Source: an uncultured Bacteroides sp. (lineage in GTDB: Bacteria; Bacteroidota; Bacteroidia; Bacteroidales; Bacteroidaceae). Taken from it: DNA of 64,000 nt. Below the pieces are notes generated by a model that saw only the letters and a program-made list of their open reading frames with translations, had not been told where the DNA came from and made no database searches. The position numbers and the translations under genes were made by a program. Where the stretch lies: positions 1-64,000 of the forward strand of contig CAQOGY010000003.1 of NCBI GenBank assembly GCA_948847595.1, written 5' to 3'. Shown piece after piece: positions 10,634 to 21,153 of this stretch. Each line of letters starts with the position of its first letter. Positions within the stretch are counted from its first letter, which is position 1.

Positions 10634-12958
10634 ATGAAAAGATACATCTTAATCATTCTCATACTGCTTTCGCCACTGACAGCGTTACTACAGGCAGATA
10701 ACTTAACATCCCCTTTGATTTCGATAGTTCCACGCCCGACACAGATTGTGCCGGGTAGTGGCAACTTTACCTTTTCTGCCCGAACGGTGTTTGCGGTGGA
10801 AAATCAGGAACAAGCCGTGATTGTCCGCAATTTTATCGACCTGTTTACCCGTGCCGCCGGAATAACCCCCGCACTGAATGTCGGTAGCAAAGAAGGGCAA
10901 GTCCGTTTCGTGACCGATTCTTCTTTAAAAACCGAAGCGTATCTGTTGGAGATTGTACCGGAACAGATACTCATTAAGGCTTCGGATACAAAGGGATTTT
11001 TCTATGCCCTGCAATCTATCCGCCAACTTCTTCCTGCCGCCATAGAATCGGAACAACCGATGCGGAATGTCGCTTGGAACGTTCCTGCAATGACCATTCA
11101 GGATGAACCCCGTTTCGGTTTCCGCGGATTACTGTTGGATCCTGTACGTTGTTTTATCCCCAAAGAGAACGTACTGCGAATCATCGACTGCATGGCGATG
11201 CTGAAGATAAACAAACTTCATTTTCATCTGACGGACGATAACGGCTGGCGGATTGAAATAAAGAAATATCCCCGTTTGACGGAAGTAGGGGCGTGGAGAG
11301 TGGATCATACCGATGTACCTTTCCACTCACGTCGCAATCCGGAACGGGGAGAACCCACTCCGATAGGCGGTTTCTACACACAGGAAGAGATCCGGGAAAT
11401 TGTGGCCTATGCCGCCGACAGACAGATTGAAGTAATTCCGGAAATAGATGTACCGGCACACAGCAACTCTGCTTTGGCCGCCTATCCCCAATTTGCCTGT
11501 CCGGTTGTGAAAGACTTTATCGGTGTACTTCCCGGACTGGGAGGACGTAATGCCGAGATAATCTATTGTGCGGGAAACGATAGCGTATTTACCTTCCTGC
11601 AAGATGTTTTTGACGAAATTCTGACGCTTTTCCCTTCCCGCTATATTCACGTAGGTGGAGATGAAGCCCGGAAGACGAACTGGGAGAAGTGCCCGCTTTG
11701 CCAGAAACGGATGAAAAAGCAGCGTTTGGCCGATGAAGAGGATTTGCAGGGTTACTTTATGAAACGCATCAGTGATTATCTGCGTAAGAAAGGTCGTGAA
11801 GTGATTGGCTGGGATGAGTTGACAAACAGTTCTTTTCTTCCCGAAGAGTCCATTATCCTCGGTTGGCAGGGAATGGGAACGGCTGCTCTGAAAGCTGCCG
11901 AAAAAGGACATCGTTTTATCATGACTCCTGCACGTATCATGTACCTGATCCGTTATCAGGGACCGCAATGGTTTGAACCAGTCACTTATTTCGGCAACAA
12001 TACCCTGAAAGATGTCTTTGATTACGAACCTGTACAGAAGGACTGGAAACCGGAATATGAATCGTTGCTGATGGGTATACAGGCTTGTATGTGGACAGAG
12101 TTCTGCAATAAGTCGGAAGACGTGGATTATCTCTTGTTCCCCCGTTTGGCAGCTTTGGCGGAAGTGGCATGGACACCCGCAGGTACGAAAGACTGGTCCG
12201 GATTCTTGAAACGGATGGACGCATACAACGCGCATATTGCGGAAAAAGGAATTGTCTATGCCCGTTCAATGTATAATATACAGCAGACAGTGACACCGGT
12301 GGACGGACATTTGGAAGTGAATCTGGAATGTCTCCGTCCGGACGTGGAAATTCACTATACACTGAACGGCAGTGATCCGGCTATGTCTTCTCATCGTTAC
12401 GACGGCCCTATCCGTGTGACGAAGACGCAAATGGTGAAAGCCGCTACCTTTATGAACGGCAAGCAAATGGGAGAAACCTTGGAATTGCAACTTACATGGA
12501 ACAAATCTACGGCAAAACCCTTGCTTGGCAATAGGAAGAACGAAATGTTATTAGTCAATGGATTGAGGGGGAGCCTGAAATATACTGATTTTGAATGGTG
12601 TAACTGGAACCGGAATGATTCCATATCTTTCACGATAGATTTGCTGGGTAAGGAGAAATTGAATAAATTTGCCATTGGCTGCATTACGAATTATGGAATG
12701 GGAGCGCACAAACCGAAAATGATTCGTGTGGAAGTTTCAGATGACAACAAGACATACCGTGCCGTAGGGGAACTGAATTTCTCTTTGGAAGAAATATATA
12801 AGGAAGGAACTTTCAGGAATGACTACTCGATGGATATGGGCGGAGTATCTGCCCGTTATGTCCGGGTGACGGCGAAAGGAGCGGGGATATGCCCCGACAG
12901 TCACGTCCGCCCCGGTCAGGAAGCGAGGGTTTATTTTGATGAGGTGATTATAGAATAG
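10634..12958 (+). CDS. GH20 beta-N-acetylhexosaminidase
   Basis: A secreted 774-residue exo-enzyme that removes terminal GlcNAc or GalNAc by substrate-assisted catalysis. It has a signal peptide, an N-terminal GH20b domain (about 30-155), then a TIM barrel with HFHLTDDNGWRIEIKKYP and the catalytic Asp-Glu pair in HVGGDEARKTNWEKC. After the barrel come a chitobiase-C-like Ig domain (YTLNGSDPAMSS) and an F5/8 type C (CBM32-like) domain ending near residue 770. It follows the sulfatase by 18 bp and precedes GH2, so the three probably form one transcript. It likely acts on GlcNAc exposed by the sulfatase or by the galactosidase. Confidence 0.93.
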   Translation: MKRYILIILILLSPLTALLQADNLTSPLISIVPRPTQIVPGSGNFTFSARTVFAVENQEQAVIVRNFIDLFTRAAGITPALNVGSKEGQVRFVTDSSLKTEAYLLEIVPEQILIKASDTKGFFYALQSIRQLLPAAIESEQPMRNVAWNVPAMTIQDEPRFGFRGLLLDPVRCFIPKENVLRIIDCMAMLKINKLHFHLTDDNGWRIEIKKYPRLTEVGAWRVDHTDVPFHSRRNPERGEPTPIGGFYTQEEIREIVAYAADRQIEVIPEIDVPAHSNSALAAYPQFACPVVKDFIGVLPGLGGRNAEIIYCAGNDSVFTFLQDVFDEILTLFPSRYIHVGGDEARKTNWEKCPLCQKRMKKQRLADEEDLQGYFMKRISDYLRKKGREVIGWDELTNSSFLPEESIILGWQGMGTAALKAAEKGHRFIMTPARIMYLIRYQGPQWFEPVTYFGNNTLKDVFDYEPVQKDWKPEYESLLMGIQACMWTEFCNKSEDVDYLLFPRLAALAEVAWTPAGTKDWSGFLKRMDAYNAHIAEKGIVYARSMYNIQQTVTPVDGHLEVNLECLRPDVEIHYTLNGSDPAMSSHRYDGPIRVTKTQMVKAATFMNGKQMGETLELQLTWNKSTAKPLLGNRKNEMLLVNGLRGSLKYTDFEWCNWNRNDSISFTIDLLGKEKLNKFAIGCITNYGMGAHKPKMIRVEVSDDNKTYRAVGELNFSLEEIYKEGTFRNDYSMDMGGVSARYVRVTAKGAGICPDSHVRPGQEARVYFDEVIIE

Positions 12959-13034
12959 TAATCAAGTTGTTAAGAACGACAATTAAGTGCTTTTGCAAAA
13001 CAATCTTATATATACTAATTATGATGACATGCTT

Positions 13035-16000
13035 ATGAATATTAGCTTTAAGAAACAAACTTTTTTACTTCTATTGGCAGGACTGACTGCTACTCTGGCC
13101 TCTGCGCAGAAGCAACCGTTGCCCGAATGGCAAAGCCAGTATGCGGTAGGGCTGAACAAACTTGCCCCTCATACCTACGTATGGCCTTACGCCGATGCTT
13201 CCGATATTGAAAAGACGGGCGGATACGAGCAGTCTCCATTTTATATGAGCCTGAACGGAAAGTGGAAATTCCATTGGGTGAAGAATCCCGATAACCGTCC
13301 GAAAAACTTCTATCAGCCTTCCTATTATACCGGTGGTTGGGCGGACATCAACGTTCCCGGCAACTGGGAACGTCAGGGTTATGGCACAGCTATCTATGTC
13401 AACGAGACATATGAATTTGATGACAAAATGTTCAACTTCAAAAAGAATCCGCCACTGGTTCCTCATGCGGAGAATGAAGTCGGTTCTTATCGTCGCACGT
13501 TCAAAGTGCCTGCCGACTGGAAAGGCCGTAGGGTGGTACTGTGCTGCGAAGGTGTAATCTCTTTCTATTATGTATGGGTGAACGGGAAACTGCTCGGATA
13601 CAACCAAGGCTCGAAAACAAATGCCGAATGGGATATCACGGATGTCCTGAATGACGGAGAAAATGTAGTGGCCTTGGAAGTGTACCGTTGGAGTTCGGGC
13701 GCATATCTGGAATGTCAGGATATGTGGCGCTTGAGCGGTATCGAACGGGATGTTTACTTATATAGTACTCCCAAACAGTACATTGCCGACTATAAACTGA
13801 ACGCTTCTTTAGATAAGGAAAAATACAAGGATGGTATCTTCGGATTGGAAGTAACTGTGGAAGGCCCTTCCGCTACCGCCAGTTCCATTGCATACACATT
13901 GAAAGACGATTCGGGTAAAGCTGTCTTGCAGGATGCTGTTCAGATTAAATCCCGTGGATTGAGCAACTTCATCGCATTTGATGAAAAGAAGATTCCGAAC
14001 GTGAAAGCTTGGAACGCAGAACATCCTAATCTTTATACATTGGTACTCGAACTGAAAGACGCCCAAGGTAACGTCACCGAACTGACCGGATGCGAAGTCG
14101 GTTTCCGCACTTCGGAGATCAAGGACGGACGTTTCTGCATCAACGGCGTTCCGGTACTGGTAAAGGGAACCAACCGCCACGAACACTCACAACTCGGACG
14201 TACGGTAAGCAAGGAACTTATGGAACTGGACATCAAACTGATGAAACAGCATAACATCAACCTTGTCCGAAACTCGCATTATCCCACCCATCCTTACTGG
14301 TATCAGCTTTGCGACCGCTATGGGCTGTACATGATTGACGAAGCAAACATCGAATCTCACGGCATGGGTTACGGCCCCGCTTCCCTTGCCAAAGACAGCA
14401 CTTGGCTGACAGCCCACATGGATCGTACGCACCGTATGTACGAACGTTCCAAGAATCATCCGGCGATTGTTATCTGGTCGCTTGGAAACGAAGCCGGAAA
14501 CGGTATCAACTTCGAACGTACCTACGACTGGTTGAAATCAATAGAAAAGACCCGCCCCGTACAGTACGAACGTGCCGAACTGAATTACAATACAGATATT
14601 TACTGCCGTATGTACCGCAGTGTGGATGAAATAAAGGCGTATGTAGCGAAGAAAGACATTTACCGTCCTTTCATCCTTTGTGAATACCTGCATGCAATGG
14701 GCAACAGTTGCGGCGGACTGAAAGAATACTGGGACGTCTTCGAAAACGAACCGATGGCGCAAGGTGGTAGCGTGTGGGACTGGGTAGACCAGTCATTCCG
14801 CGAAATAGACGAGAACGGAAAATGGTACTGGACTTATGGCGGTGACTACGGGCCGGAAGGGATACCGAGTTTCGGTAACTTCTGCTGTAACGGCTTGGTT
14901 GGTGCCGACCGTGAGCCGCATCCGCATCTGCTTGAAGTGAAGAAAGTTTATCAGAACATCAAGACTACGTTGCTTGACCGGCAGAACATGAAACTTCGTA
15001 TCAAGAACTGGTACGATTTCTCCAACCTGAATGAATATATATTCCATTGGAATGTAACGACAGATAGTGGAGAAAGACTGGCGGAAGGTACAAATGTATT
15101 GGATTGTGAGCCACACGGCACAATAGACATACAGTTGGGCAATGTGCTTCTTTCGAAGAAGGATCGGGAAGCTTATCTGAATGTGAGTTGGACGCGTAAG
15201 GAAGATTCTCCGATGATAGCCAAAGACTGGAAAGTGGCTTATGACCAGTTTATACTTCCCGGATATAAGAACTCCACGGCTCATCGTCCTCAAAAAGCAG
15301 GTGAGACTACCTTTACCGTTGATAAACAAACGGGAACCTTGGCTTCTTTAAGTCTGGATGGCAGAGAGCTGCTTTCTACCCCAGTGACATTGAGCCTTTT
15401 CCGTCCGGCTACAGATAATGATAACCGTGACAAGAACGGCGCGCGTCTGTGGCGCAAAGCGGGGCTGGATAATATAACCCAAAAAGTCGTTTCACTGAAA
15501 GAAGGCAAGAACTCGACAACTGCCCGTGTAGAAGTTCTCAATGCGAAAGGACAGAAAGTTGGTACGGCTGACTTTATCTACGCACTGGACAAGAACGGTG
15601 CATTGAAAGTGAACACTACTTTTGAACCGGATACTGCAATCGTGAAATCAATGGCTCGCTTGGGATTAACCTTCCGCGTAGCTGACACTTACGACCAAGT
15701 TTCCTATTTGGGACGTGGCGACAATGAAACATATGCCGACCGTGACCAATCCGGCAGAATCGGACTGTACCGGACAACTCCCGAACGTATGTTCCACTAT
15801 TATGTCGTTCCCCAGTCTACGGGCAACCGTACTGATGTACGTTGGGCGAAGTTCACGAATCACTCCGGTGAAGGTATCTTTGTTGAATCAAACCGTACTT
15901 TCCAGTTTAGTATGATTCCTTTCTCGGATGTATTATTGGAAAAAGCACGGCATATCAATGACCTGGAGCGTGATGGAATGTACACAGTACATCTCGACGC

Positions 16001-16109
16001 AGAGCAGGCAGGTGTGGGAACTGCTACCTGCGGTCCCGGTGTGTTGCCGCAATATTTGGTTCCAGTGAAGAAACAGGGCTTTGAATTTACCCTTTATCCG
16101 ATAAAATGA
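13035..16109 (+). CDS. GH2 beta-galactosidase (LacZ type)
   Basis: A secreted LacZ-like enzyme of about 1024 residues that hydrolyses terminal beta-galactosides. Domains in order are: signal peptide (ending LASAQ), sugar-binding jelly roll with PGNWERQGYGTAIYVN, immunoglobulin-like domain, TIM barrel with acid/base in VIWSLGNEAGNG and nucleophile in FILCEYLHAMGNS, and a C-terminal beta-galactosidase small-chain domain. The frame is open from 12987, but MNISFKKQTFLLLL at 13035 (or the ATG at 13029) gives a clean signal peptide, so I chose 13035. It lies between GH20 and GH29 and probably removes galactose from O-glycan chains. Confidence 0.92.
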   Translation: MNISFKKQTFLLLLAGLTATLASAQKQPLPEWQSQYAVGLNKLAPHTYVWPYADASDIEKTGGYEQSPFYMSLNGKWKFHWVKNPDNRPKNFYQPSYYTGGWADINVPGNWERQGYGTAIYVNETYEFDDKMFNFKKNPPLVPHAENEVGSYRRTFKVPADWKGRRVVLCCEGVISFYYVWVNGKLLGYNQGSKTNAEWDITDVLNDGENVVALEVYRWSSGAYLECQDMWRLSGIERDVYLYSTPKQYIADYKLNASLDKEKYKDGIFGLEVTVEGPSATASSIAYTLKDDSGKAVLQDAVQIKSRGLSNFIAFDEKKIPNVKAWNAEHPNLYTLVLELKDAQGNVTELTGCEVGFRTSEIKDGRFCINGVPVLVKGTNRHEHSQLGRTVSKELMELDIKLMKQHNINLVRNSHYPTHPYWYQLCDRYGLYMIDEANIESHGMGYGPASLAKDSTWLTAHMDRTHRMYERSKNHPAIVIWSLGNEAGNGINFERTYDWLKSIEKTRPVQYERAELNYNTDIYCRMYRSVDEIKAYVAKKDIYRPFILCEYLHAMGNSCGGLKEYWDVFENEPMAQGGSVWDWVDQSFREIDENGKWYWTYGGDYGPEGIPSFGNFCCNGLVGADREPHPHLLEVKKVYQNIKTTLLDRQNMKLRIKNWYDFSNLNEYIFHWNVTTDSGERLAEGTNVLDCEPHGTIDIQLGNVLLSKKDREAYLNVSWTRKEDSPMIAKDWKVAYDQFILPGYKNSTAHRPQKAGETTFTVDKQTGTLASLSLDGRELLSTPVTLSLFRPATDNDNRDKNGARLWRKAGLDNITQKVVSLKEGKNSTTARVEVLNAKGQKVGTADFIYALDKNGALKVNTTFEPDTAIVKSMARLGLTFRVADTYDQVSYLGRGDNETYADRDQSGRIGLYRTTPERMFHYYVVPQSTGNRTDVRWAKFTNHSGEGIFVESNRTFQFSMIPFSDVLLEKARHINDLERDGMYTVHLDAEQAGVGTATCGPGVLPQYLVPVKKQGFEFTLYPIK

Positions 16110-16219
16110 GTTTAGAAACGATAGGTTATTAGATTATATAATTGGGGTGTGAGTTTCACGGTTTCTTTGAATATTGTCAGAAATATTCTGTTGGAGTAGT
16201 GAAATTCATACCTTTATGT

Positions 16220-16227
16220 TATCTTTG
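16220..16227 (+). promoter_or_regulatory. -7 promoter box for the GH29 gene
   Basis: TATCTTTG ends 29 bp before the ATG at 16257. It rules out the upstream in-frame ATG at 16227, which overlaps the box, and gives the fucosidase its own promoter. Confidence 0.55.
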
Positions 16228-16256
16228 TGCTATCAGCATTAATTAAATATTATATC

Positions 16257-18074
16257 ATGAACAAACTACTGACCGCCTTCTTATTATCCTCTGCCATAAC
16301 ATTAAGTGTACAGGCTCAAAAGAAAGAAAACTATTATGTGAAGCATCTTGAATTTCCTCAAAATGCCACTCTCGAACAGAAAGTAGATATGGCTGCGCGC
16401 CTTGTACCCACTCCTCAACAATATGCCTGGCAGCAAATGGAACTGACGGCTTTTCTCCATTTCGGTATCAATACCTTTACCGGACGCGAATGGGGGGATG
16501 GAAAAGAAGACCCCGCACTTTTCAACCCTTCGGAACTGGATGCCGGACAATGGGTACGCAGCCTTAAAGAAGCCGGTTTTAAAATGGTACTTCTGACAGC
16601 GAAACACCACGACGGTTTTTGTCTTTGGCCGACAGCTACTACAAAGCATTCTGTCGCTTCCTCTCCTTGGAAAAATGGAAAAGGAGATGTTGTGAAAGAA
16701 CTTCGGGAAGCTTGTGATAAATATGGGATGAAGTTTGGTGTTTATCTCTCACCGTGGGACAGGAATGCGGAATGTTATGGAGACTCTCCCCGTTACAATG
16801 AGTTTTTTATCCGCCAGTTGACGGAGCTGCTTACCAATTATGGTGAAGTGCACGAAGTATGGTTTGACGGTGCGAATGGAGAAGGACCGAATGGAAAGAA
16901 ACAAGTATATGACTGGGACGCTTTCTATAAAACCATCCAACGTTTGCAACCGAAAGCGGTAATGGCGATTATGGGTGACGATGTCCGTTGGGTAGGAAAC
17001 GAAAAAGGACTGGGGCGCGAAACGGAATGGAATGCAACGGTGCTGACTCCGGGAATTTATGCCCGCTCGACAGAAAACAACAAACGTCTGGGTGTATTCA
17101 GCAAAGCGGAAGATTTAGGAAGCCGCAAGATGTTGGAGAAAGCTACGGAACTGTTTTGGTATCCTTCGGAAGTGGATGTGTCTATCCGTCCGGGATGGTT
17201 CTACCATGCGGAAGAAGACGCGAAAGTGAAGTCCCTGAAACATTTATCGGATATTTATTTCCAGTCGGTAGGATATAACTCCGTGCTTTTATTGAATATA
17301 CCGCCCGACCGCAAAGGCTTGATTCATGAAGCGGACGTGAACCGTCTGAAAGAATTTGCAGCTTACCGTCAACAGATATTTGCCGACAATCGGGTGAAGA
17401 AAGGAAGAAACTACTGGAATGCCACTTCGGGTAGTGAAGCCGTTTATTCTTTGAAACCGGGCTCGGAAATTAACTTAGTGATGCTTCAGGAAGATATCAC
17501 AAAAGGACAGAGAGTGGAGTCTTTCGTTGTAGAAGCTTTGACTGATAATGGCTGGAAAGAAGTAGGCAAGGGTACGACAATCGGATATAAACGTATGCTA
17601 CGTTTCCCGACAGTGAAAGCCAGTCAGCTACGGGTAAAGATTGACGAATGTCGTCTGACTGCTCATATCAACCAAGTGGCTGCTTATTATGCAGCTCCTT
17701 TGCAGGAAGTGGTTCAGGGTGAAGATTGGAATAATCTGCCTCGTGCAGGCTGGAAAAAAGTCGCTGATTCTCCATTGACGATTGACTTGGGTAAATCAGT
17801 GACATTAGCCAGCTTTACCTATGCTCCTCTGAAAGCGGAAGCGAAACCGTCAATGGCTTTCCGTTATAAATTCTTTGTGAGCATGGACGGAAAGGACTGG
17901 AAGGAAGTTTCTGCCAATGGCGAGTTCAGCAATATCATGCACAACCCGTTGCCGCAGACCGTCGCTTTCGGCCAGAAAGTACAGGCGCGTTATATTAAGT
18001 TGGAAGCTACTACACCTACGGCAACAACCGCAAAAGTGGAAATGAATGAAATAGGAGTGACGGTTGCTCCTTAA
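16257..18074 (+). CDS. GH29 alpha-L-fucosidase
   Basis: A secreted 605-residue exo-fucosidase. The signal peptide is MNKLLTAFLLSSAITLSVQA. The barrel shows FLHFGINTF, TAKHHDGFCLWP and the nucleophile region EVHEVWFDGANGEGP. The short W-F-D-G-A form and the C-terminal F5/8 type C-like domain (about 480-605) fit the alpha-1,3/1,4-specific GH29-B type, acting on branched Lewis-type fucose; the specificity is inferred. The start at 16257 is chosen because an earlier ATG overlaps a promoter box. It is the last gene of the PUL, closed by a strong terminator at 18120. Confidence 0.92.
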   Translation: MNKLLTAFLLSSAITLSVQAQKKENYYVKHLEFPQNATLEQKVDMAARLVPTPQQYAWQQMELTAFLHFGINTFTGREWGDGKEDPALFNPSELDAGQWVRSLKEAGFKMVLLTAKHHDGFCLWPTATTKHSVASSPWKNGKGDVVKELREACDKYGMKFGVYLSPWDRNAECYGDSPRYNEFFIRQLTELLTNYGEVHEVWFDGANGEGPNGKKQVYDWDAFYKTIQRLQPKAVMAIMGDDVRWVGNEKGLGRETEWNATVLTPGIYARSTENNKRLGVFSKAEDLGSRKMLEKATELFWYPSEVDVSIRPGWFYHAEEDAKVKSLKHLSDIYFQSVGYNSVLLLNIPPDRKGLIHEADVNRLKEFAAYRQQIFADNRVKKGRNYWNATSGSEAVYSLKPGSEINLVMLQEDITKGQRVESFVVEALTDNGWKEVGKGTTIGYKRMLRFPTVKASQLRVKIDECRLTAHINQVAAYYAAPLQEVVQGEDWNNLPRAGWKKVADSPLTIDLGKSVTLASFTYAPLKAEAKPSMAFRYKFFVSMDGKDWKEVSANGEFSNIMHNPLPQTVAFGQKVQARYIKLEATTPTATTAKVEMNEIGVTVAP

Positions 18075-18119
18075 TAGAGTTGCCATCGTTGAAAGATATG
18101 CTTAGAGAGTAGCAGTGAA

Positions 18120-18165
18120 GACTGGCGGTCTTGATTTCTTGTGAATCAGCCGCCGGTCTTTTTTT
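18120..18165 (+). terminator. Strong intrinsic terminator ending the PUL
   Basis: A GC-rich stem (18120-18136 with 18144-18158) with a short bulge is followed by an uninterrupted T run (18157-18165). It lies 45 bp after the GH29 stop. The open frame of the next gene begins inside it, which shows that frame is longer than the real gene. Confidence 0.85.
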
Positions 18166-18212
18166 CTAAACCAAATGAATCTTTTGCTGTTATTAATAAA
18201 AAAACAGAAGTT

Positions 18213-19388
18213 ATGCTCGTAGTAGATTTAGGAAAATGGATGAACAAAATCCTGATAGATTGGGGGATAGACCCGACAGTTGCCGACCGTTTTGATGAGA
18301 CTATTATTGCTATTCTGATGATAGCAATTGCCATCGGTCTAAATTATCTCTGCCAGGCGATTCTCATAGGCGGGATGAGGCAGTACACCCGTCGGAAACC
18401 ACATCAGTGGAATACGTTGCTGATGAAACGTAAAGTGTTTCATAACCTGATTCATACGATTCCGGCTTTCCTTGTCTATTATTTGTTGCCGATAGCTTTT
18501 GTTCGTGGTAAAGATTTGTTGCTTATTTCCCAGAAGGCTTGTGCCATTTATATCATTTTTTCTCTGTTGTTGGCTGTTAATGGAATTCTATTGATGATAA
18601 TGGATATCTACGATGGGAAGGAGTCGATGAAGAACCGCCCGATGAAAGGGTTCATTCAAGTGTTGCAGGTTCTTCTGTTTTTTATCGGCGGAATCATTAT
18701 CATTGCCATTATCGTGAATAAATCCCCAGCCAGTTTGTTTGCGGGATTAGGTGCTTCGGCTGCCATCCTGATGCTGGTATTCAAGGATTCCATACTAGGA
18801 TTTGTGGCGGGTATCCAGCTTTCCGCCAATGATATGGTTCGTCCGGGCGACTGGATTACGCTTCCTTCCGGTGCTGCCAATGGCACAGTGCAGGAGATTA
18901 CTCTGAATACAGTCAAGATTCAGAATTTCGATAATACGATTTCTACTGTTCCCCCTTATACCTTGGTCAGCAGTCCTTTTCAGAACTGGCGGGGAATGGT
19001 GCAATCAGGAGGACGAAGGGTAATGAAGAATATAACCCTGGACTTGACTACACTCCAATTCTGTACGCCGGAAATGCTTGACCGCTACCGGAAGGAAATT
19101 CCTTTAATGGCAGATTACCAACCCGAAGAAGGCGTAGTGCCTACTAATTCCCAAGTTTACCGTGTGTATATTGAACGCTATTTATGCAGCCTGCCTGTGG
19201 TGAACCAGGACTTGGACTTGATTATCAGCCAAAAAGAAGCCACGATGTATGGAGTCCCTATTCAAGTTTACTTCTTCTCCCGAAACAAAGTGTGGAAAGA
19301 ATACGAACGCATCCAGTCGGACATCTTCGACCATTTGCTGGCAATGGTTCCTAAGTTTGATTTGAAGGTTTATCAGTATTCGGACTAA
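18213..19388 (+). CDS. MscS-family mechanosensitive channel (YbdG-like)
   Basis: An inner-membrane channel that relieves turgor on osmotic downshock. About five hydrophobic segments lie in the first 190 residues. The pore helix region SLFAGLGASAAILMLVFKDSILGFVAGIQL is followed by the MscS beta domain (DWITLPSGAANGTVQEITLNTVKIQNFDNT) and a long C-terminal soluble domain, as in E. coli YbdG. The start at 18213 (MLVVDLGKWMNK) is chosen because the upstream ATG at 18141 sits in the GH29 terminator. The gene stands alone. Confidence 0.88.
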   Translation: MLVVDLGKWMNKILIDWGIDPTVADRFDETIIAILMIAIAIGLNYLCQAILIGGMRQYTRRKPHQWNTLLMKRKVFHNLIHTIPAFLVYYLLPIAFVRGKDLLLISQKACAIYIIFSLLLAVNGILLMIMDIYDGKESMKNRPMKGFIQVLQVLLFFIGGIIIIAIIVNKSPASLFAGLGASAAILMLVFKDSILGFVAGIQLSANDMVRPGDWITLPSGAANGTVQEITLNTVKIQNFDNTISTVPPYTLVSSPFQNWRGMVQSGGRRVMKNITLDLTTLQFCTPEMLDRYRKEIPLMADYQPEEGVVPTNSQVYRVYIERYLCSLPVVNQDLDLIISQKEATMYGVPIQVYFFSRNKVWKEYERIQSDIFDHLLAMVPKFDLKVYQYSD

Positions 19389-19495
19389 ATGTTGAGTAGT
19401 AGTTCGAAATTCGTTTGATAATATCCGAATTTGTTTGCATTTATGTCCGCTTTCGCGTATCTTCGTCTATTGATTTATAAAAAGCCGATAAAAAG

Positions 19496-21106
19496 ATGAA
19501 ATACCCTATTGGAATACAGAGCTTTGACCGCATTCGTAAAGACGGTTTCGTGTACATAGACAAGACTGCCTTGGTTTACAATCTTGTACAAATGGGTTCA
19601 ATTTATTTCTTGAGTCGTCCCCGTCGTTTTGGGAAGAGCCTGTTGGTGAGTACACTTGCTTGTTATTTTCAAGGACAGAAAGAGCTTTTTGACGGATTGG
19701 CAATCGCCGACCTTGAAAAAGACTGGTTACAATATCCTATTTTCCGCATAGACTTTAACGGTGGGCCATATACCCAGCCGGGAGTGCTCGAAGCAACCAT
19801 CGAAGGGTATTTGGGCAATTGGGAAGATATCTATGGTAAGAATCTGAACTATACTACCACAAGTGACCGATTCAAGGAATTACTGCGTCGTGCCTATGAA
19901 CAGACAGGACAGCGTGCTGTTGTATTGATTGATGAATATGATAAACCTATTCTCGATGTGTTGGATACCGGAACTTACACCTGCAATCATGTAGGAGAGA
20001 AACTACTGCTCGAAGACCATCACAGGGAAATTCTGAAATCTTTTTATTCCACTTTTAAGGGAGCTGACGAATATCTGAAATTCGTACTATTGACGGGAGT
20101 TACGAAATTCTCGCAAGTAAGTGTGTTCAGCGGTTTCAACCAACCAAAAGACATTAGCATGGATGAACGCTATGAATCACTATGCGGAATTACTCAGGAA
20201 GAATTGGAGAAATATTTCGAAGAACCTATATCGCGGTTGGCAACTAAATATGAATGTACGGTGGAAGAAATGAGGGATTGGTTGAAACGACAGTATGATG
20301 GCTATCATTTCAGTACGAATATGGCAGACATTTATAACCCGTTCAGCTTACTCAATACTTTTGATATGAATGAAATCCGCGACTACTGGTTTGCTACCGG
20401 TACTCCGACCTATCTGGTGCGTTTGCTACAACACAGCCGTGAACAGATGAATGAATTAACAGGAAAATTTTACGATCCGACCATGTTTGTGGATTATAAG
20501 GCAGATGTAGAACAACCCCTACCTATGATTTTTCAAAGTGGATACCTTACTATCAAGGAATATAATAAAAGAATGGGAACTTATCTGCTCGACTTCCCGA
20601 ATAATGAGGTACGAAAAGGATTCTTGTCTGTATTAGCAGCCAACTATATGAAACCGAAGAGTAAGGAAGTGACGAGTTGGATAACAGATGCCGTAATGGA
20701 TCTTGAACAGGGGGATACAAATGCGTTCCGCCGTTCGCTCACCTCTTTTTTGGCAAGTATTCCCTATGACTCACACGGTTCGTTGAAAGATATAGATATT
20801 ACAGAAAAGCATTTTCAATACACTTTTTATCTATTGCTTCGACTGATAGGTGTATATTGCACTGCTATCCATTGTGAAGACCGCCAAAGTTACGGACGGG
20901 TGGACTGTACGCTGGAAATGGAAGATTACGTCTATATCTTTGAATTCAAAATGGACGGAACGGCACAGGAAGCTTTGGAACAAATAGAGAAGACCGGCTA
21001 CGCCAAGCCTTATCTGGCAGACAAGCGAAAGGTGGTTTGTATCGGAGTGAACTTCTCATCCGTCACACGGACAGTAGAAGACTGGGAGGAAATTTCCATC
21101 GCATGA
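19496..21106 (+). CDS. AAA-ATPase-like / PD-(D/E)XK nuclease-fold protein (DUF1703 type)
   Basis: A 536-residue cytosolic protein. The N-terminal AAA-like domain has a Walker-A-like SRPRRFGKSLLVSTL and a Walker-B-like AVVLIDEYDKPI. The C-terminal domain (about 400-536) ends with YVYIFEFKMDG, the PD-(D/E)XK acid and E-x-K residues, matching PDDEXK_9. This two-domain family occurs in many copies in Bacteroides genomes. It has been discussed as a mobile or defence-linked nuclease, but its function is not established. No partner gene is apparent here: the downstream gene is 47 bp away and unrelated. Confidence 0.85.
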   Translation: MKYPIGIQSFDRIRKDGFVYIDKTALVYNLVQMGSIYFLSRPRRFGKSLLVSTLACYFQGQKELFDGLAIADLEKDWLQYPIFRIDFNGGPYTQPGVLEATIEGYLGNWEDIYGKNLNYTTTSDRFKELLRRAYEQTGQRAVVLIDEYDKPILDVLDTGTYTCNHVGEKLLLEDHHREILKSFYSTFKGADEYLKFVLLTGVTKFSQVSVFSGFNQPKDISMDERYESLCGITQEELEKYFEEPISRLATKYECTVEEMRDWLKRQYDGYHFSTNMADIYNPFSLLNTFDMNEIRDYWFATGTPTYLVRLLQHSREQMNELTGKFYDPTMFVDYKADVEQPLPMIFQSGYLTIKEYNKRMGTYLLDFPNNEVRKGFLSVLAANYMKPKSKEVTSWITDAVMDLEQGDTNAFRRSLTSFLASIPYDSHGSLKDIDITEKHFQYTFYLLLRLIGVYCTAIHCEDRQSYGRVDCTLEMEDYVYIFEFKMDGTAQEALEQIEKTGYAKPYLADKRKVVCIGVNFSSVTRTVEDWEEISIA

Positions 21107-21153
21107 CAAAAGTTGAATTATGAACTTCATAGAAAAATACAAAATGATAAAAT

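Noticed and set aside
11327..12235. 302-codon open frame on the minus strand within the GH20 gene
   Set aside because: It is a shadow of GH20, which has intact catalytic motifs. The product has no recognisable family or leader.
18141..18212. N-terminal extension of the MscS-like channel
   Set aside because: The extra 24 codons overlap the T run and downstream arm of the PUL terminator, so they are unlikely to be translated.
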